Shown: positions 13,185-15,325 of the stretch, in pieces
Position numbering within the stretch: the stretch's first letter is position 1
How the letters are laid out: each line of letters opens with the position of its first letter
From: an uncultured Anaeroplasmataceae bacterium
GTDB lineage: Bacteria > Bacillota_I > Bacilli_A > Acholeplasmatales > Anaeroplasmataceae
Assembly: GCA_934229535.1 (NCBI GenBank)
Contig: CAKQDS010000036.1
Coordinates: 1-15,325 of the forward strand
Direction: 5' to 3'
DNA: 15,325 nucleotides
Translations under genes and position numbers: made by a program
Notes under the pieces: generated by a model
Told to the model about the DNA's origin: nothing
What the model saw: only the letters and a program-made list of their open reading frames with translations
The model's database searches: none

Positions 13185-13200
13185 AAGAAAACGTTTACAA
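13185..13200 (+). promoter_or_regulatory. cre-like box at the EF-G-like promoter
   Basis: AAGAAAACGTTTACAA matches the cre consensus WTGNAANCGNWNNCAW at every fixed position except one. It starts a few bases after the predicted transcription start, a location typical of roadblock repression by CcpA/LacI-type regulators. It is similar to the box before the pectate lyase. Confidence 0.5.
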
Positions 13201-13211
13201 GAGGTGATAAT

Positions 13212-15245
13212 ATGCAAGATGTTTCAAAAATCAGAAACATAGTTATTTTAGGGCATCAGGGAAGTGGTAAAACAACTCTAGTTGAAAGCTTACTTCATGC
13301 TCTAGATGGTGGAGAAAAGGGAAGCGTTGAAAGAAAAAATACGGTAAGTGATTATTTACCGATTGAGATGTCTAGGGGATCATCAACAAGATTAAGTGTA
13401 CAATTTATTAATTATAATGATTATAAGCTTAATTTTATTGATGTACCTGGAAATGATGATTTTGTAAGTGAAGCAATAAGTGCGATAAAGGTTGTTAAGG
13501 GTGCTATATTAGTTGTTGATGCAGTAAATGGTATTGAAATTGAAACATTAAAGCATTGGCGTTTTTTAAGAAAAAGAAATATTCCAACGATTATTTATAT
13601 TAATAAAATGGATAAGGAGAATGTTAATTTTGAATTTTTACTTGGTGATATTAGAGAGAAGCTTGGTAAAAATGCTATTCCTTTTTGTTATCCTATGGGC
13701 CATAATGACGGCTTTGATGGTTTCGTTAATGTTGTAACGCTTAAGGCTCGTAAATATAATGGTAAAACCTGCGAGGATGCGCCTATATATGAAGATAAAA
13801 AAATGAAGGTGTTTGAACTTCATAATACAATGGTTGAAAGTGTTGCTGGAAGTAGTGAGGAATTACTTGATAAATTCTTTAATGGTGAAGAGTTAACTAA
13901 TGATGAAATCAATAAGGGACTAAGAAATGGTGTTTTAAATGGTGAATTAATACCTGTTTTAGTAGGAAGTGCTTTGAAAAATATTGGCATTCATACAATG
14001 CTTGATATGCTTATTAGCTATTTACCTAATCCATCAGATTTAAAGCCAATTGTTGGCTTAGATGATAAAGGTAATGAGGTTATTTGTAAAACAAGCCTAG
14101 ATGATGAATTTTCGGCTTTTGTCTTTAAAACCTATGTTGATCCTTATTTTGGTACAACATCACTTATAAAGGTTAATAGTGGTAAGCTTAATGTTGGAGA
14201 TGATGTTTATATTCCGGCTCTTAAAAAAAGTGTTAGTATTACTAATTTAGTTTATTTACAAGGTGGAAAACAAATTAATACAACAACAATTGGTGCAGGT
14301 GATATTGGAGCTATTAATAAGCTTGAGGGTCTGGAAACTAATATGAGCTTATGTAGCTCAAAAAGAATTATTATGTTTAAACCAATAGAATATCCAAGTG
14401 CTGTTTATTTTAAGGCTTTAGTTCCTAAAACAAAAAATGATTCTGATAAGCTTAGTAATGTGTTAAATAAGCTAAAGCTAGAAAATCCAAATATTGTAAT
14501 TAAACGTAATATTGAAACTAAGCAATTACTTCTTGGTACTACAAGCTTAGGCGAGCTTATGTATTTGGTTGAAATTATGAAAAATAATTATAAGCTTAAT
14601 ATTGAATTAGAGGATGTTAAAATTGTTTATAAGGAAACAATTAAGAAAGCCGCTAAGGGTATTGGTAGATATATTAAGCAAAGCGGTGGATCAGGATTCT
14701 ATGGTGTTGTTGAAATGGAATTTTCACCAAATGATAAAAATGAATTTGTAGAAAATATTTTTGGTGGTGCTGTTCCAAAGAATTATTTTCCTGCAGTTGA
14801 AAAGGGCTTTTTTGAGGCTTGTGAAAAGGGTGAATTAAAGGAATTCCCTGTAGTTGGAATAAAAGCTAATTTAATTGATGGAAAATATCATAGTGTTGAT
14901 TCTAATGAGCTTGCCTTTAAGATGGCTGCAATATTAGCATTTAAGGATGCCTATATGAAATGTGAGCCTACTATTTTAGAGCCAATTTATAAAATAACTG
15001 TTACAGCTAAGCCTAGTGATATTGGCAATATCCTATCTAATTTAAATCAAAAGCGTGCTAAGATATTAGATGTAGTTATTAGTAAAACTGGTGAGCAAAA
15101 AATAATAGCCCTAGCTCCAGAGGCAGAAATACTAGAATATGCTAATGATTTGAAATCAATAACTCAAGGTAATGGCTATTTTAATCGTGAATTTTATGAT
15201 TACCAAGAGGTTCCTAAAAATATTTTAGAATCCCTAATTAAATAA
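13212..15245 (+). CDS. EF-G-like translational GTPase (EF-G paralogue)
   Basis: 677-residue protein with all five EF-G domains, close to EF-G length (about 690). GTPase motifs: G1 GHQGSGKTT (14-22), switch I RGSST (55-59, RGITI in EF-G), G3 DVPGNDDF (77-84, DTPGHVDF in EF-G) and G4 NKMD (131-134). Domain IV is present (GGSGFYG, then a KYHSVDSNELAFKMAA stretch), and domain V ends with the ILEPIYK and LSNLNQKRA segments. The differences in switch I and G3, including Asn81 in place of the catalytic His, place it with the divergent EF-G-like/EF-G2 paralogues rather than housekeeping fusA. Their role is poorly known: some lack normal translocation or GTPase activity. GAGGTGA (13201-13207) supports ATG 13212. 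The gene stands alone, without the rpsL/rpsG/tuf neighbours of true fusA. It is not TetM-like in its G motifs. Confidence 0.9.
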   Translation: MQDVSKIRNIVILGHQGSGKTTLVESLLHALDGGEKGSVERKNTVSDYLPIEMSRGSSTRLSVQFINYNDYKLNFIDVPGNDDFVSEAISAIKVVKGAILVVDAVNGIEIETLKHWRFLRKRNIPTIIYINKMDKENVNFEFLLGDIREKLGKNAIPFCYPMGHNDGFDGFVNVVTLKARKYNGKTCEDAPIYEDKKMKVFELHNTMVESVAGSSEELLDKFFNGEELTNDEINKGLRNGVLNGELIPVLVGSALKNIGIHTMLDMLISYLPNPSDLKPIVGLDDKGNEVICKTSLDDEFSAFVFKTYVDPYFGTTSLIKVNSGKLNVGDDVYIPALKKSVSITNLVYLQGGKQINTTTIGAGDIGAINKLEGLETNMSLCSSKRIIMFKPIEYPSAVYFKALVPKTKNDSDKLSNVLNKLKLENPNIVIKRNIETKQLLLGTTSLGELMYLVEIMKNNYKLNIELEDVKIVYKETIKKAAKGIGRYIKQSGGSGFYGVVEMEFSPNDKNEFVENIFGGAVPKNYFPAVEKGFFEACEKGELKEFPVVGIKANLIDGKYHSVDSNELAFKMAAILAFKDAYMKCEPTILEPIYKITVTAKPSDIGNILSNLNQKRAKILDVVISKTGEQKIIALAPEAEILEYANDLKSITQGNGYFNREFYDYQEVPKNILESLIK

Positions 15246-15249
15246 CAAA

Positions 15250-15316
15250 AAAAAAGGGGCTGTGAAAAAACCTAGGTTTTGAAAAAGTATCAATTTCTAG
15301 GTTTTACAGCCTTTTT
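15250..15316 (+). terminator. Long hairpin terminator after the EF-G-like gene
   Basis: GGCTGT (15258-15263) and AAAACCTAG (15267-15275) pair with CTAGGTTTT (15297-15305) and ACAGCC (15306-15311), with a three-base bulge and a loop of about 21 bases. As and Ts flank both ends (15312-15316 are Ts). It begins about five bases after the stop and works as a terminator. Its length and AAGGGGCTGT-type outer edge also resemble IS ends or small palindromic repeats, which cannot be decided from one copy. Confidence 0.7.
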
Positions 15317-15325
15317 AATTTGCAT

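Noticed and set aside
13212..15245. TetM-type ribosomal protection protein
   Set aside because: The G motifs and domain V segments fit the EF-G-like paralogues better, and no tet-type leader or mobile context is present.

Overview
The window comes from a low-GC Firmicutes/Tenericutes-type bacterium that uses the standard genetic code: TGG is used for Trp, and TGA is a real stop at the end of the zinc ATPase gene. Strong AT bias, clear AGGAGG-type ribosome sites, extended -10 promoters, a tmcAL (ylbM-type) gene and cre-like boxes point to the Bacilli/Erysipelotrichia/RF39-Acholeplasma side. A pectate lyase lipoprotein suggests a plant-polysaccharide-rich habitat such as a gut or rumen. Species assignment is not possible from sequence alone.

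Layout. (1) Bases 36-1426 hold a compact cassette bounded by terminators on both sides. It has a strong promoter, a palindrome at the transcription start, a RelE/HigB-like toxin, a HigA-like HTH antitoxin with an extra C-terminal tail, and a third, overlapping gene whose protein looks like a SecB-type chaperone. This is the architecture of a tripartite toxin-antitoxin-chaperone (TAC) system, and it is the most interesting content of the window. (2) tmcAL lies convergent to it on the minus strand and shares a bidirectional terminator. (3) A probable five-gene operon runs from 2632 to 8746: znuA, znuC and znuB (zinc ABC importer), an unusual cytoplasmic-looking BspA-type leucine-rich repeat protein with an N-terminal zinc ribbon and a C-terminal CFI-box domain, and the zinc metallopeptidase PepF. 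(4) From 8747 on, single genes each have their own promoter and/or terminator: a possible 36-residue minus-strand gene, an unrecognised 230-residue protein, a PL1 pectate lyase lipoprotein, a MATE exporter and an EF-G-like GTPase. The pectate lyase and EF-G-like genes both have cre-like boxes just upstream. The window ends in a long hairpin.

How the genes work together. In the TAC cassette the antitoxin should neutralise the toxin and repress the promoter, while the chaperone should protect the antitoxin through its C-terminal tail. In the zinc operon the importer supplies the metal for at least two co-transcribed zinc-binding proteins (the zinc ribbon and the HEXXH peptidase). The right half looks like ordinary chromosomal genes with individual control. 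No tRNA, rRNA, CRISPR array, transposase or origin was seen, and no gene-free stretch exceeds 300 bases.
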